Below, piece by piece: positions 21,344-33,087 of a stretch of 64,000 bases of DNA (positions are counted from its first letter, which is position 1; every line of letters begins with the position of its first letter). Origin of the DNA: Labia minor (taxonomy: Eukaryota > Arthropoda > Insecta > Dermaptera > Spongiphoridae); contig OY720346.1 in assembly GCA_963082975.1 (NCBI GenBank), forward strand, positions 76,810,767-76,874,766, in the 5' to 3' direction. The translations under genes were made by a program, and so were the position numbers. The notes under the pieces are model-generated. The model was given only the letters and a program-made list of their open reading frames with translations, did not search any database and was not told where the DNA came from.

Positions 21344-22349
21344 TCTATAATAATAAAAGCAAGTGTAATGTGTCTGTCTGTTTGTTTGTCTGTTTGTCTG
21401 ACCGAGCTCTCCAGCAAAAACTATCGCACGCAGGGACCTGGAATTTTTTACACGGAAGCACAAAGGGGCTGGCCACCAGACCTCGAAGCCCGATTTTCGA
21501 TTTTTTAATTAGAAAAATTTTAAAAAAATTATAAAGAATATTAATTAAAAATAGTTTAGTTACCATACTAGATCATAGAGGCGCTGGTGGCGATAATTTG
21601 GCGGTAATTTAAATTCTGAGCAATGTGCAGATAAATATCTTTTTATATATCTATTGATATTTACAATATCTCAATTGATCTTATTGGCCTTTTAAACTTT
21701 GAAAACATTCACATTACGGCTATAATTTAATACTATTAATTTTTAAGATTATTTTAATTAAGAAAATTTGATCTCATAATTGGATTTTCACGTAAGATTT
21801 TAATATATAATATATTTTTTAATATTATTTTTATAGTAGTTTAGTGTTATGCTAATCTCTTTATATTTTATTTTTATTTTGTTTACTCTGATTTTTTTTT
21901 AAATAAATTAATAACATTTAAAGTAGCATAAAAAAATTAATCGAGGCAGGAAAATTGATGGGGTTTGAAATTAATAGTGATAAGACAAAATAATTAGTAT
22001 CAGAGAGAATAATATTTGCAAAGAATTTAAATCGAGGTTGCAATCGGGAAATTATTATCAAAGGGGATCAAAATTATTAAATTATAGGTCATAAAATAGA
22101 GAAGGCTGGGGCCGACAGGGCACATGGCTAGCATGGGAGAGGAAAATATATTGGTGGGAGTTCGATTGGAAAACGTCCGTTTGGAAGACCAATTGTGAAC
22201 AGGGTGGACAATGTAGGAAGGAACGTGAGAGAGATAGGATAGGGTAAGAGTTAGATGGTTATAGCTCAGAATAGGGACACTCGGGGGGGTACAGGGGACG
22301 GAGCCCCCGTCTAGATGTGAAGAGCGCCGAAGGCGCTCTGATCAGCTAG
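21344..22349 (+). mobile_element. Helitron, non-autonomous, carrying a LINE fragment
   Basis: The left end is A|TCTATAATAATAAAAGCAAG, giving the 5' TC. The right end has a perfect stem-loop AGAGCGCC-GAA-GGCGCTCT (22321-22339), then GATCAG and CTAG|T at 22346-22350. TC...stem-loop...CTRR between host A and T is the canonical Helitron signature, with no target duplication needed. Length 1006 bp. No RepHel coding region is present, so it is non-autonomous. A (GTCT/GTTT)n-like stretch follows the 5' end (21372-21399). A LINE reverse-transcriptase tail fragment occupies about 21920-22285. Confidence 0.9.
21920..22285 (+). pseudogene. LINE reverse transcriptase tail fragment inside the Helitron
   Basis: Broken frames read LIEAGKLMGFEINSDKTK, the end of an RT domain, and after a deletion GKRPFGRPI followed by NRVDNVGRNVREIG, which match the LINE tail at 52507-52761 (GKRPFGRPRTRWVDNERRDV). 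Several stops are present. It was either captured by the Helitron or inserted and then trimmed; no LINE 3' tail or target duplication is visible, which favours capture. Confidence 0.7.
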
Positions 22350-22350
22350 T
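22321..22350 (+). terminator. Helitron 3' stem-loop and CTAG end
   Basis: Eight-bp perfect stem with a three-base loop, six bases before CTAG. In Helitrons this hairpin is the rolling-circle termination signal. Confidence 0.85.
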
Positions 22351-22607
22351 ATATTTATAAAAATAAAAAGCCTTTGTTCAATTTATGGGCCAAAAATGGG
22401 TACTATTATTCTTAATAACACATACACACACATACAAACATAAAATAGAATTACCTAGTATTATATATAAGCATGGAGAAGTTTAAAATAGGCAGCTCGA
22501 AAAAGGGAAGGAAGATGAATGAAAATTTCTTTATAAATAAAAATAAAAATAAAAAAAAAAAAAAATTGGTCAACATCCAATGGATAGATAAGCTAAAAAT
22601 CAATTGG

Positions 22608-23100
22608 GGGGTAATTATTGAGAAAACGAAAATCTCCCGGAATTTGAATGAAACTTTACCTGTGGATTCCTTTTTTAATTTCAAAGAAAATTTTTTCCGG
22701 CCTCTTCTAGTTTACGAGATAAAAGTTATTAAAATATAAAATTCATTTACATTCTATTTATCTACCATGTTTTATTCATTTGGTCAGCAGAAGCCTCCAA
22801 GAATTTTCGATTTATTTTCAGTTCACTTTAAATAGATAAAAAATAATTAAATATGTAAATTATTTTTCTAAATCCAAACGGAAAATTAGTGAATAAGTGA
22901 ATAATTCTTGAGACCAAATGTATAAAACAATTAATAATATGGCTATCGAACGGAATATTAATGGGTTAATTATATGCAAAATTTAATTATTTTCATCTCG
23001 TAAACTAGAAGATACAGGAAAAATTTTATAAGCAAAGTTTCATTGGAATTAAACAAGAAATCCCCAGGTAAAGTTGCATCCAAACCGTGGAGCAGGGCCC
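22608..23100. repeat. Degenerate long-inverted-repeat element (family F copy 2)
   Basis: The left side 'GGTAATTATTGAGAAAAC', 'GAATGAAACTTTACCTGTGG' and 'ATTCCTTTTTTAATTTC' recurs inverted on the right as 'GGAATTAAACAAGAAATCCC', 'AGGTAAAGTTGCATCC'. 'CTCTTCTAGTTTACGAGAT' (about 22703-22722) pairs with 'ATCTCGTAAACTAGAAGA' (about 22996-23013). It is similar to the better preserved element at 41464-41901. Confidence 0.65.
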
Positions 23101-24540
23101 CCAACTCCTTAGAAATCGGCGAAACCATTTAATTTTAATATGATATCTCTATGTGGCATCGTTAAGAGGCGCTGCAGGCGCATAACCGATAATTCTGCAT
23201 GCAAAAATCAGGCAAAAACATACACACACAAGCCCGATTTTTTTTTCAATTAGTTACTGCCTACACTCGCATGGTGGCACCAAAAACTTTGTTTCAGCAA
23301 AGACAATAGAGTTTACTAGTCTTATAGATGGTCTCTGCTCTGAAGATTCCGGCTTTGTAAATAATTACCCCGCTGGGAAAATAATACTATTTGTAAAATC
23401 TCATCTAACAAAAAATTACCAATATTAGGAAAGAATACGAATTGAATGCAACTGGCAGAAGAAAGAAACAAATGGAGAGGAATTTTATTTTAATAAGTAA
23501 TTTTTTTTTGTTTATTTATTATAAGATACAAATTGAAAATGAAAATAAATGTTAATTTGATAATTTTAAATTTTATTAAGAAAGAAGTGATAGCGTAGAG
23601 TGGGCTCCTTCCTTCTCCTTCATTCCTCCGAGAGGTAAAGTATTTATTTAGATACTTTGAAGAATTTCTGAGAAAATAATATTAATATGCCTTCGATCTC
23701 TCTCTTTCTCTCTCCCTTCCCATGAAACAATGTTTAAAATGTTCCATAATGTTGATATTTTCAGAGTTGGACCACAAGAGATGCTTGGGTTCATGTTTCA
23801 ACTGTACAACTGCCTTCGATGAGGATCGGTTTTCCGTTTGTTCGAACCAACTCTCTTTCCTTTCTCTCACCCCCCCCCCCTCTCCCCCGCATCCACCCCA
23901 CACTGTCCCGCACCCTCGCCTAGCTCTTTTGAAAACCCCCAACCCCCTTTAAAGTTGTTCATAGTTCTGCAGGCAGTTAGCAATCAGGATGAAAGTGGAT
24001 TAAATCCTCCCGTCGAAATACACAAAAAGTTACAGGCTAGTCAAAAAAATATCCTTGTCTCTTTTTGACTGACTTCTGACTGAAAATTATTTTGCTCTTA
24101 AAACCTTTTTAAAAGATATTTTATTTCCTTGATCAAAAAAAAAAATATTTTTAAGAAAAAATTGAGAAAATTTTCATTTATTTAAATTTAAGAAATCAAA
24201 TTTTTTATTAATTACTTCGAGATAAAAATAATATAAACATTACAAATTTAAATTTAATTTTTACCTTGAAATAAAACTCGAGCTTAGAAAAAATATATTC
24301 AGGTAGAATGGAGATAATCAAAAAGAATAAAACCTCGGAGAGTTATTAACCTGAGGAGAAAATGGAAAATCTATCATCATCACAGGCCTCCATTTATTTT
24401 ATATACCATTTTCATATTAAAAATTTATTAGTCATATTTCATCGAGAATATAAAATACATTTCAGTTTTATTCATAAAATTAATCTAATATTACATATAT
24501 ATATATATATAAAGAGATAAAAATATATAAAAAAAATTTT
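23101..24540. other. Mixed spacer with pyrimidine tract and weak ORFs
   Basis: A related 'GGCTTTGTAAATAATTAC' scrap of family F lies at about 23351. A region at 23580-23960 is unusually GC/pyrimidine-rich (CT tract 23697-23717, C tract 23871-23888). Open frames on both strands there (23722-23952 +, 23682-23942 -) are partly low complexity. No family is recognised. Confidence 0.4.
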
Positions 24541-24937
24541 ACCGACCAACGATAGGGAAGGAGGATATTGTTTTCACCCCATATTCCATATGTGGAGATT
24601 TTTACATATATCCACGAATCATGCATTTTGTTAACAGAAAAAAGTATTTTAAGTATAGACATGTGTCCAGCTCGAACGGATGAACGAATTTTGATAAAAT
24701 TTGGAATATTTCAAAGTATTAATTTTATATTCATTGTCGGAAATTTTTCCACTTTCAATCTAGTAGTAATAATTAATCATTGAGTAATTAAACTAAAAAT
24801 AAAAACCAATAAATTATAATTTAATCATTTTATTTCAAGTTATAAAAATATTTTTTTTTTGTGATACTTTTTATTGTATATATATATTTATAAAGTTGTT
24901 TGGAAATTAATTTATTTCAAATCATCGGACGGTTCAT
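24541..24937 (-). repeat. Family A copy A4
   Basis: Starts after TTTT with ACCGACCAACGATAGGGAAGG and continues through 'TGTGGAGATTTTTACATAT', with an internal deletion replacing the GACAGAC section, to 'TTTCAAATCATCGGACGGTT' and TCATTTTTT. The terminal stem-loop is lost. Confidence 0.85.
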
Positions 24938-25428
24938 TTTTTCTTTTCTTTTTCAAAAAAAAAAATGAGATTGTGACAAAAGAAGATTGTTATTTTATTT
25001 GAATATGTTCATTTTCTTAGTAGAATTTGCTATCGTCTCGGGCATAAAGAGTTGACTCCCCCTTCTTCCACCTTCACTTCTCCTTCGTCGTTTCTCGTCA
25101 CCCGAGCATCCAACTCAAGCTTTAAGTAAATCAACTTAATTGAAAACTATTAGATGCGCAAAGTTACGGCCCATTATCATTGCAAAAAAATTTCATTTCA
25201 AAATGTTTAGAGGGATTAAATATACAAACATCAGTACAAACATAATTGTGATAATAATAATGATAAAGATTATAATTTGATATAATAATTCTTAGAAAAT
25301 AAAATGATAGTACCAGACATGAGCTCCAGATTTTTTTTTTAAATTTTCATATTTTCCATAATTCAAGATTGTATATTAAAAATTAAACTATTCTACTTGA
25401 ATATATTTTTATAAGCTTGATTAAAAAT
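24938..25428. other. AT-rich spacer
   Basis: No gene. A short less AT-rich section lies at 25040-25180. Confidence 0.45.
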
Positions 25429-26337
25429 CTGGAGTGTCTCCACTCCAATATCTCGCAAATTTGAATTGGAATGATTAACAGATAATATATTTAAATTACA
25501 CATTTAATTAATTATATAAATTATAAATTAAAACTAATAAATAATATTTATTGAACCAGCGCGTGTTTGGCTCTTTGTTAATGATGTCATATCACGTGCT
25601 GGCGCGTGAAAGGCAATCAACCTGTTAAACAATTAAAAAAATGAATTCTCAATCAAGCTGAAATTCTATATATAGAAATTTTATACAATTTTTAATAATG
25701 TGAAAAACTATCAAACATATATCTTTATTATTAACGTTAGTTTTGAGGAAACAAAATGAAAAGGTGGTAGGTAATGATCCTCATCCGAAAGAGCTACATT
25801 TTTCAAAAGATGATAGAAAACTACGAATTTTGAATAATGCCCGTATATCAAATTTTAACAAAACGTATAAAAACATCAAAATCTCAACGTCAAAAATTCC
25901 ATCCATGTGTGTATGAAAACAAGATTACGCAAAAACGGTTTGAACTAGAATCATGAAATTTGGCATTATCCAAAATTCATAGTTTTCTATCAACTTTTGA
26001 GAAATGTAGTTCAACCGGAAGAGGGACATTACCTACAACGTGTTGATTTTTTTCCTCTAAACCGAAAAAATAAAGATATATATTCGATAGTTTTTCACAT
26101 TATTAAAAATTGTATAAAACTACTATATATAGAATTTCAGCTTGATTGAATCGCTGAGAGTACCGCAATTAATTTTTTAACACTGCAAATAACGCGCCAA
26201 CACGTGACATGGTGCCAGCAATAAAGAGCCAAACACGCGCTGGTTTAATAAATATTATTTATTAATTTTAATTTAAATATAATATATGTTATTTAATCCA
26301 ATTCAAATTGGGGGATAGTCGAGCGGAGACATTTCAG
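25429..26337. repeat. Head-to-head pair of family B copies (B4 +, B5 -)
   Basis: B4 (25429 to about 25905, +) runs from CTGGAGTGTCTCCACTCC to 'AAAATCTCAACGTCAAAAAT'. B5 (about 25906-26337, -) starts inside the element at 'AAGATTACGCAAAAACGGTT' and ends 'GAGCGGAGACATTTCAG' followed by T7. Each lacks its 5' tip at the junction, so together they form a roughly 900-bp inverted repeat with a short asymmetric centre. Confidence 0.88.
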
Positions 26338-27276
26338 ATTTTTTTATTTTAGTTTTTCCTTCATTATTCAAAGAATATTAAATACAAATCATTTGTAATT
26401 CACCTTGTAAAAAGTAATTGAAGTATATAAAGTATTTATATAACTATACGAGTTTATGAATATGAAAAATTATATTATAATCATAATTAATAAATATATT
26501 CATAGAGGAAGTTTATTAAACGAATAACTATGATTAATTAATAATATATTTTTAATTAAAAAGGGATTATTAGTGGGTATATACAATAGAATATAACAGT
26601 TGTTAATTACCTGTTCACTCAGCCATTTTGGTGGCGTCTTTTCCTATTCACTGTTCAATGAATACTAAAAATTAAATTATTTTAATTTATTTTATTTATA
26701 TTATTTTAATATTATATTTCAAAGAATTGGCCGAGTCGCTTATCGCTTTTCAATGCAATCCTATAAACAATCGAATTATACTGGCTGTGCCCGTTTGCCT
26801 CCTGCATTTATAAAATAAAGAATATCAGTTATTTTTTATTTAGTAATTTATTAATAATTACATTGATAAAGAAAATAATTTAAGGAATGTTTTTCATAAG
26901 AAATAGATAATCTATATAATTTTATATACATATATATAATTTATATAAATGTATACATATTTTCTTTTACAATTCGATGAGAAACAATTTTTTTATTTTA
27001 TATTATTTTGTTATATATTATAGTAAAATAATATATATATAAACTTTCCGGGATTTTAAACAAAAGGATAATTCGTAATTAATTTTTCAAATGAATAAAA
27101 ATAAAACTTGCATAATTAAAAAAAAAAGAGGAAAAAAAAATTGGATCGAGGGGATGGAAATATACCTAATTATTAATTTGAAATGAAAAGAATTACAATT
27201 GAATGAATGAATTGAACATGAATAAAATAAATAAATAAATAAACAAAAAAAAATGTTTATTATAATTTTATTTTTT
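26338..27276. other. AT-rich spacer, nothing recognised
   Basis: A short less AT-rich section lies at 26600-26680 and another at 26725-26815; neither matches other parts of the window. Confidence 0.45.
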
Positions 27277-27720
27277 ACCATCTCGTCAGACGGTTTGAGC
27301 TAGAATAATGAAATTTATACAGGAATTAATCAAAATTCGTAGTTTTCTATCAACTATTGAGAAATGTAGCTCAACCTGAAGAGGGTCATTACCTACGTTT
27401 TGATTTTTTTTTCCTATAAAGTGACTGTAAAAATAAAGATATATGTTTGATAGTTTTTCCACATGATTAAAACTTGTATAAAACTGCTATATATATAGAA
27501 TTTCAGCTTGATTGAATCGCTGGAAGTACCAGAATTGATTTTTTTAACATCACATGCCAGCAGGTGACGTGGTGCCATTGACAAAGAGCCAAATACGCGC
27601 TGGTTTAATAAATATTATTTATTAATTTATAATTTATAGTCAATTAAATTTAATTTAAATATAATATATGTAAATTAATCCAATTCAAATTTGCGAGATA
27701 GTCGAGTGGAGACACTCCAG
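27277..27720 (-). repeat. Family B copy B6
   Basis: Begins TTTTTT|ACCATCTCGTCAGACGG (the 5' tip followed by a deletion into the 'CGGTTTGAGCTAGAA' block) and ends with a complete 3' end: TTTGCGAGATAGT, stem-loop GAGTG-GAGA-CACTC, CAG, then ATTTTTT. Confidence 0.88.
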
Positions 27721-28737
27721 ATTTTTTCCATTCATAGGCACGAATATTTTTTAAATTTATATAAAATTATTTTTTAATTAATTAATTTCAACAAGTAATA
27801 TTTGAATAATAAAAACTTATTTGAAGGGGGACGTTTTTTTTTATTCACCTTATAAATAAATATTTCTAATAATAATCTATTCATTGATTTTATAATAGGA
27901 ACATATATTTTTGTCATAAATATTGATTAATTTTGATAGAAAGATATAAATTTTTCAATATATATATATTGTGGAAAAACCTACGTAGAATGTGTTAAAT
28001 AAATATTTAAGATCATTTAGATAAACTAAATAGTAGTATAAATAAATAAATTATTTTGTATGTTGGTGATTTAATAGATAAACCGGTTTTCATCTTTTAA
28101 ATAAAGAAAATTTTATAAGGATAGAACTTCATAAATAAAGATTTTATCCTTATTCTCTATCTTTTCTTAAATTTGGAAGGAAGATAATGGAGAATGGATT
28201 AGAAAAAAAAGAAAATGAATCGATTATATATATAAAGAAAGGTGAAGGAAATGAAGAAAAGAAATAGATCGAAATTTAAGTAACAACGGATTTTTTTTTC
28301 TTTATTATTTTACCGATAAGAAACCACTAACATATGTAGCCATCGGGTTAAAGAATGATTAATAATAAATCAGAAAGAAGAAAGAAAAGAAGAAAAGAAG
28401 AAATATTCTATAAGATTATTGTATTCGCATCGAAAAGTCTTACCATGAAGAAAAATGATCGATCAATCTCATTGAAAAAAGGTAGAATAATCAAATCGAT
28501 TCAAGAGAATAGTCAACCAAGAAAGAAAATCAGTAAACTATACTATACATTAAATGAATATATAATCAAAAAATTATAATCAAGATCATGTTGTTATTTA
28601 TCTACATATTTTTATAGGAAATTGTAACATAAAGACAGTAGTATCTTATACAGGAATGAGGATATTATTCATATAAATAAAATAGATTTAGATAAATATG
28701 TTATATATAATATATCAAAATTAATTAAGTAAATTTT
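27721..28737. other. AT-rich spacer, no gene
   Basis: An open frame at 28355-28579 (+) is Lys/Arg-rich from A-rich sequence and shows no domain. Confidence 0.45.
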
Positions 28738-28975
28738 AAGGCGCCACAGGGTGAGAGGTTAGCGAAGCTGATTCACATTCTCGTGATCCCGGACCTGGGA
28801 AGGGAATTTCTCTAGCTGGGGCCTATGGGAAGGAGTCAACCCAGCCACCGGGATCAAAATTGGGAAAGCTACTTGATAGCGCCTCCGATCAAGAAAATCA
28901 AGGTAAAGGTTGAGAGGACCCGTTCTACTGATTATAGAACACTTAATCCTTGCCTGTACAAAAGTCATAGGTTTT
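28738..28975 (+). repeat. tRNA-derived SINE copy 2
   Basis: Head AAGGCGCCACAGGGTGAGAG then GTTAGCGAAGCTGATTCACA (A-box-like TAGCGAAGCTG). The B box is lost by a small deletion (GATCCCGGACCTGG). The body 'GGGGCCTATGGGAAGGAGTC', 'AACCCAGCCACCGGGATCAA' and 'GCGCCTCCGATCAAGAAAAT' is intact, and the tail is AAAAGTCATAGGTTTT. Confidence 0.88.
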
Positions 28976-29728
28976 ATAATTAAGTATATTTTTTTTCAAT
29001 TTTTTTTTATAATAATATAAAATTTAGTCTCCAATAAAACACACATTCAAATTTATTATTGATTGATGGTTATATTTTAAAGTTTTCAGGGTTTTATAAT
29101 ATGAAAATTTAGTTACAATTTCCAAACAATTTATTTTATTACTACCATCTAATAAGAACGTAATACCCATCAATTTTAAATCGGTGTGTCTCCTACTTGG
29201 CAACCGAATTAATGACTGGCAAATTAATTTTAGACTTCTTAGTACTTACTTAAAAATAACATCATTAAATATTTGTATCTATACTTTAAAATACTTTGAA
29301 AAAAAAGAAGTTTTTACATAGCAACATCAAAATTGTCTGGTAATAATAAATGTATGTTTCTAAAAGCTGAAAAAAAGTAGATTCATTTTACATCATCAGT
29401 TACAATACTCCAAAGAAAACTTTTCTTTTTTGTTTGTGAAACAATGAAAGTACGATATTGAAATGATTCAAAATAGAATAATTATCAGTTAATAAGTGGG
29501 ATAGCCATTTTCCCCTTTTTTGAACTTTCCCATCATATGGAAATTTCTAGAAACAGTTCACTTATCAATTGCGAAGCTCGCTCAAAGTTTTTGGAAAAAG
29601 AGATTGTTTGGGTTTTCGTCCAAAAAGTTTTATAATTAATGTATTGTCTTCAAATTTTTTTACTCTAAAACTCAAATATTTTGTTCTTTCAAACAAAATT
29701 GATTTGTTTAATATCTAACAAAAAAAAA
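28976..29728. other. AT-rich spacer, no gene
   Basis: Nothing recognised on either strand. Confidence 0.45.
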
Positions 29729-30150
29729 TGAGCTGTGGTCAGGCAAGGCACAGTACCTATCGACGATTTAAAAATAATTATAAACATTGTATATATATAT
29801 ATATATGTATGTATATATGTATTTTTTTTATTTCATCAGTTAGTTTAATGTAATAAAAAATTTCCGACAATGAATATAAAATTAATACCTTGTAAACTAC
29901 GACTTCCAGTTTCGGGATATAGACCAAAAGTTGAAAAATACATGCTACTGATACATTAAGTAAATATACCAAATTTTATAAAAATCCGTTAAGTCGTTCA
30001 AACTGTACACGTCTATCCAGACACACATAGGACAGACATCATTCTAAAAATACTTTTTTCTGTTAACAAAATGTATGATTCATGGAGATATGTAAAAATC
30101 TTCACATGTGAAATTTGATGTGAAAACAATACATACCTTCCCTTCCTCGT
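29729..30150 (+). repeat. Family A copy A5
   Basis: Leader TGAGCTGTGGTCAGGCAAGG, conserved 'TTTCCGACAATGAATATAAA', 'CATGCTACTGATACATTAAG' and 'CAATACATACCTTCCCTTCC', with the final terminal repeat reduced to TCGT before AAAAA. Confidence 0.85.
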
Positions 30151-31398
30151 AAAAATGGAATGTTTTTTAAAATTGTCAATACAATTTAAAATTTATTAGT
30201 ATTTTCTTAAATTATTAGTTTATTATTAAATAAAAGAACTTTAAAATTCGAACATTAATTAAAATGTATTTTATAGAATATATTTTGAGAGCAGCTCATG
30301 TTTATTACAGTGAGAGATTAATTGATGATTGAATGAATGAATGCATGAATGAATGACAGGCAGGAATGATGAGAAGATATGCGTGCCACACGCAACACAT
30401 CAACTCATTATGGGAAATATACATATTTCAAATAAATTTAATATTATAAGTATATTATTTATTATAACACGTCTTATTATAAGTTTGATATATTTTAATA
30501 TTTAATAAGGAAGTGGGTTTCACTGAGTTTGTGGTTTTGCACAGCTGACAGAAATCAATCTACCAATCATAATTAAGAATAAATTAATTTATCATTTTAT
30601 TGAAATACATCTGCAAAGTTTTTAACTTGTTAAATTAAAAAAAAAAATCCAAAAAAAGCAAATGCATATTAATATTTTTCTTAAGTTTTTTTTTTTTTTT
30701 TATTATTTTTTTGAAACAATCAATTAATCATTTCCTTGTAAATTCAGAGTCTAATGAAAACTATTTAACATTGAAAAACAGAAAATTTGGTAATATTGTA
30801 ATTAATCATTGGACAAATTTTATATTTATATTTATATTTTGTTTTGATCTTCTCTTCTTTGAGGGTAATTTCAAGTAGGAAGAAGCAAATAAGACATTTA
30901 GAAGAGGCATCTATTGACTGAAAGTCATCTGAAAATGTTGCAATTGACAGAGTTGACAACTTGATACAACCGATATTGCGGGGGAGGGGGGGTTTGCTTC
31001 TTTTCGTGATTAATGACTACCATACATACACAAATAGTTTATTATCAGGGCAGGGAACGAAGCCCCTGCCGACAGTCTTTTGGACAATTCATCACCCAGT
31101 TACGAACGCCAACAACTGTAGGTTCTTTTTTTTCTATTTTTTTTTTTTTTTTTTTTTTTCAAAAGGAAAAAATAAATCTATGCTCTAAACATTACAGAAT
31201 TAAAATTCTTTAGTTACTTTTATATGCAATGCATATATTTATATATTTATGAATTGTTCAATTATTTAATTGAAATTTGGAAAATATCTTCAAAAACTAT
31301 TGTTTCATTTTCTTTAAGTTTCAGAATTTAAATTAAGGTTTCAATCGGGTAACGCCAGTTATTATGCAGTAAAGAACAAAAAATATTATCCAAAAAAT
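30151..31398. other. AT-rich spacer with small G-rich section
   Basis: A (GAAT)n-like stretch lies at 30330-30362. A less AT-rich section (30960-31125) has an imperfect hairpin GGCAGGG...CCCCTGCC near 31051-31073, followed by a long T tract (31126-31160). No gene recognised. Confidence 0.4.
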
Positions 31399-31652
31399 AA
31401 CCTCTGACTTTTGTACATCCTAAGCAAGGATATATATAATAATGAGGTGTCCTATGATCAGTAGAACGAGTCCTATCAACCTTTACCTTGATTTTTTTGA
31501 ACGGAGGCGCTATCAAGTAACTTTCCCAATTTTCATCCCGGTGGCTGGGTTGACTTTGTCCTATAGACCCCAGCTAGAGAAATTCCTTCCCCAGGCCCGG
31601 GACCACGAGAATGTGAGCCAGCTATGCTAACCTCTCACCCTGTGGCGCCTTA
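31399..31652 (-). repeat. tRNA-derived SINE copy 3
   Basis: Reverse complement of the full SINE: tail at the left (AACCTCTGACTTTTGTACAT), body with 'GGAGGCGCTATCAAGTAACT', and head at the right (AGCTATGCTAACCTCTCACC, CTGTGGCGCCTT). It shares the B-box deletion seen in copy 2. Confidence 0.88.
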
Positions 31653-31774
31653 TCAATAAAATATTATCCACATATATCAAAATTAAAATAAATAAAAAAA
31701 ATATTTTACCGGTTGTATTAATGTCAGGCGTAGTATTTCAATTTCAGAGATTAAAATAAATTTACAGTATTTGG

Positions 31775-32105
31775 AAATAGGCTTCTTTATGGACCGAAAA
31801 AGGATGGTAGCATCGGTTAAATGATATGGTTTCACAGCCTATAATGGCACGATGAAGAATTACATGTCTTCTATACATCTTCACACTTAATTAGGATCAT
31901 AATGTCGAGAAGGTTTAGATGGACCGTCACGTGGCTAGAAAGGGAGAGGAAAGACTCCCGAGGGGCCTGATTTAAGGGGAGACCGAGTGACAGATCAGAG
32001 ACAAAGTGAGTAAAGGAAGGGACTTAAAGGAGATAAGAGAAAATAAAAGTTGGATGGGCGTAGTTGACACAATGGCCAAGAACTTTCGAATTTCGTAGTA
32101 TCACA
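31775..32105 (+). pseudogene. LINE reverse transcriptase tail fragment
   Basis: Broken frames read LLYGPKKDG, then DEELHVFYTSSHLIRIIMSR followed by RFRWT, then SDRSETK and further remnants. These match in order the LINE tail at 52393-52761 (IYGPKKDE, NEELHDLYASPNIVRIIKSR). There are many stops and shifts, so it is old. Confidence 0.7.
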
Positions 32106-32556
32106 AAAATAGATCTTTAGGGTCCATGTCAATAAATATTATTTAAAGACTAGATTTCAAAATTATAAAAAATAGATTTTTAAATATTATTCTGTTTGAA
32201 AATTAAAACGATAATTTAGTTAATAATATTTTTCACTAGCAACATATTATAAAAATGATAAAATAGTGCTTATATTATATCTATTAAAAAAAATCGTAAA
32301 GTGTGAGGATGGAATATTTCTATATATTATTTATAGTTCAAATAAAAAAGTTTATATATAGATAATCTATCACGAAACAAAAGAGGGGAAAAAATCAAAC
32401 TGGATATTAAAGGATTGTCCAATGATTTATTGTAATAAATATTTTATGTTTTTTTTTGTTATCCTTATTTTACCAATTCTAAAAACATTTACTTGATAGC
32501 TTATAAACAAAATAATAAATAAATTCAAAATTATTTATTTACCTACTATGATTATT
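32106..32556. other. AT-rich spacer
   Basis: No gene seen. Confidence 0.45.
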
Positions 32557-33087
32557 ACCGACCGACGATAGGAAGGGAAGGTACGATTGTTTTCACACAA
32601 AATTTCATATGTAGAGATTTTTACATATCTCCACGAATCATGCATTTTCTTATCAGAAAAAAGTATTTTTGGCATGATGCCTGTCCGTCCGTCCGTTGTG
32701 TGTCCTTATAGACGTGTTCAGGACGAATGGCTTAACGGATTTTGATAATATTTGGTATATTTACTTAATGCATCAGTAGCATGAATTCATCAACTTTTAG
32801 TGTATGCCGGAAGTGGTACTTTTCAAAGTATTAATTTTATATTCATTGTCGGAAATTTTCACTTTAAATCTAGTAGTAATAATTAATAATTGAGTAATTA
32901 AACTAAAAATAAAAACTAAGATAATATAATTTAGTCATTTTAATTCAAGTTTTAAAATATATCTTATGTTTTTTTATACTTTATATATCTATCTATCTAT
33001 CTATATATAGATAGATAGATATATAATGTTGTTTTGAAATTAATTTATTTCAAATCGTCGGAGGGTTCTGTGCTTGGCCAATTCTCA
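32557..33087 (-). repeat. Family A copy A6 (best complete copy)
   Basis: 5' tip ACCGACCGACGATAGGAAGG after TTATT; then the 'GTCCGTCCGTCCGTTGTGTG' block; then 'TTTCAAATCGTCGGAGGGTT' with the inverted terminal repeat; then a degenerate stem-loop CTGTGCTTGGCCAATTCTCA and a T-rich flank. An internal (ATCT)n/(TAGA)n palindromic microsatellite sits at 32985-33022. Confidence 0.9.
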
